Part shown: piece by piece, positions 63,236 to 64,000 of the stretch
How the letters are laid out: each line of letters begins with the position of its first letter
Numbering within the stretch: position 1 is the stretch's first letter
Origin: Cellulomonas humilata
Lineage (GTDB): Bacteria; Actinomycetota; Actinomycetes; Actinomycetales; Cellulomonadaceae
Assembly: GCF_013359775.1 (NCBI RefSeq)
Contig: NZ_JABMCI010000060.1
Span: 220,032 to 284,031 of the forward strand
Direction: 5' to 3'
Length of the DNA: 64,000 bases
Notes under the pieces: generated by a model
Told to the model about the DNA's origin: nothing
Seen by the model: the letters and a program-made list of their open reading frames with translations, nothing else
Databases searched by the model: none
Made by a program: the position numbers and the translations under genes

Positions 63236-63272
63236 CATCAAGGTTTGATGAAGGTCCGGGTCCGGGTCCGGG
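63236..63272. promoter_or_regulatory. Inverted repeat and hexamer repeat upstream of DUF305 gene
   Basis: CATCAA-GGT-TTGATG (63236-63250) is a perfect inverted repeat with 6-bp arms. Three tandem GGTCCG hexamers (63253-63270) follow. They lie in the 134-bp gap between the ATPase and DUF305 genes and might be a metal-regulator site, unproven. Confidence 0.4.
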
Positions 63273-63285
63273 AGCGGTGCCGCGG

Positions 63286-64000
63286 TCACCGCCGTCCGTC
63301 TCCGCTGACTTCCTGCACGGGCGTGGGCGTGCGCTCGCGGGTGGGCTGGACCGCGGGGAGGGCCAGCCGCTTGAGCAGCAGGGCGTTGACGGCCACGATC
63401 ACCGACGACCCGGACATCGTCAGGGCGGCGATCTCCGGGCTCAGCGACAGACCGAGCGACGGGTAGAGCACGCCTGCGGCGATCGGGAGCGCGAGGGCGT
63501 TGTAGCCGATCGCCCAGCCCAGGTTCTGCCGCATCTTGCGCAACGTGCCCCTGCCGATCCGCAGCGCGATCGCCACGTCGAGCGGGTCGGATCGCATCAG
63601 GACGACGTCCGCGGTCTCGATGGCGACGTCCGTGCCGGCGCCGATGGCGATCCCGAGGTCGGCCCTGGCCAGGGCGGGGGCGTCGTTGACGCCGTCGCCC
63701 ACCATCGCGACATTCCGTCCAGCAGCCTGCAGCCGGGCGACCTGGTCGGACTTGTCTCCGGGCAGCACGTCCGCCACGACGGTGTCGATGCCGAGCTGCC
63801 CGGCGATGCGGCGGGCGGTCGCGTCGTTGTCCCCGGTCAGCATGACCACCTCGAGGCCGGCCTCGTGCAACGCGGCCACGGCTGCGGCCGCGGTCTCGCG
63901 GACGGCGTCGGCCAGGGCGATAACCCCGACCAGGCGGCCGTCGACCGCGACGAGCACGGCGGTCCTGCCCGACTGCGCGAGCGCGTCACGCGTGGCGGAC
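63286..64000 (-). CDS. Copper-exporting P-type ATPase, CopA-like (N-terminal part outside window)
   Basis: Only the last 237 residues are in the window; the phosphorylation (DKTGT) and metal-entry regions lie beyond position 64000. Visible: the TGD motif VVMLTGDNDATARRI, the hinge GDGVNDAPALARADLGIAIGAGTD, and the last membrane segments with YN (AIGYNALALPIA) and M-x-x-SS (TMSGSSVIVAVNALLLKRL). The YN and MxxSS residues are the Cu(I)-site signature of CopA ATPases. It exports copper from the cytoplasm; the DUF305 lipoprotein next to it likely accepts or buffers it. Confidence 0.88.
   Translation of the reverse strand, partial: SATRDALAQSGRTAVLVAVDGRLVGVIALADAVRETAAAAVAALHEAGLEVVMLTGDNDATARRIAGQLGIDTVVADVLPGDKSDQVARLQAAGRNVAMVGDGVNDAPALARADLGIAIGAGTDVAIETADVVLMRSDPLDVAIALRIGRGTLRKMRQNLGWAIGYNALALPIAAGVLYPSLGLSLSPEIAALTMSGSSVIVAVNALLLKRLALPAVQPTRERTPTPVQEVSGDGRR

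Noticed and set aside
63253..63270. CRISPR-like or satellite repeat
   Set aside because: Only three GGTCCG hexamers without spacers; ordinary short tandem repeat.

Overview
The window is about 73% GC, rich in GTG starts, and tightly packed (no intergenic stretch exceeds 180 bp, so there is no gene-free region of 300 bp or more). The gene set (DisA, RadA, a topA/tmk/holB core block, two family 3 beta-glucosidases, TetR/LacI/SorC regulators, a BTAD-type regulator) fits a high-GC actinobacterium of the Micrococcales. A cellulolytic Cellulomonas-like organism is the best guess; this is inferred from gene content, not from a marker gene. No phage, transposase, integrase or CRISPR array was seen.

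1-4.8 kb: a TetR repressor, a divergent MFS permease (runs off the left edge) and a GH3 beta-glucosidase share the operator core TTACCANNTGG, so they look like one beta-glucoside uptake-and-hydrolysis regulon. 4.8-11.4 kb: two paralogous DUF4190/septum-formation-type membrane proteins, exonuclease III, a short-chain dehydrogenase, and a TetR/MMPL exporter pair. 11.4-16.8 kb: glycerol operon glpD-glpF-glpK with a divergent SorC-family regulator. 16.8-24.3 kb: a urea/guanidine carboxylase with two DUF1989 partner proteins in an overlapping operon, a divergent TetR and a sodium:solute symporter; both promoter regions carry the operator CTGTC-N4-GACAGAAA. The DUF1989 pair points to guanidine rather than urea as substrate. 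No allophanate hydrolase is in the window.

24.3-32.7 kb: two GNAT acetyltransferases, a two-repeat DivIVA protein, mutY, an anchored exported protein, disA, a LacI regulator, a 75-residue ORF with a well-formed promoter, radA and another anchored protein. 32.7-35.4 kb: a VOC protein and an OmpR-type response regulator/histidine kinase pair. 35.5-44.8 kb: a second TetR-GH3 module, paralogous to the first, followed by a five-gene Dpp/Opp-type ABC importer, probably for short beta-glucosides. 44.8-55.7 kb: an XRE-cupin regulator with a divergent flavin oxidoreductase, a STAS protein, a PAP2 phosphatase, topA, a hemerythrin-like protein, a Gfo/Idh/MocA dehydrogenase, tmk-holB and a secreted alpha/beta hydrolase lipoprotein.

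55.8-64 kb: tRNA-Thr(CGT), then a lipoprotein gene divergent from a giant (1657 aa) protein combining a SARP-like DNA-binding domain, two P-loop modules, one membrane segment and a C-terminal beta-propeller. Their shared promoter region contains three contiguous 11-bp repeats, the spacing SARP-type regulators recognise. This is the most unusual locus of the window. The right end has a thioredoxin-like ferredoxin candidate and a copper module (DUF305 lipoprotein and the C-terminal part of a CopA-type P-type ATPase, cut by the window edge).
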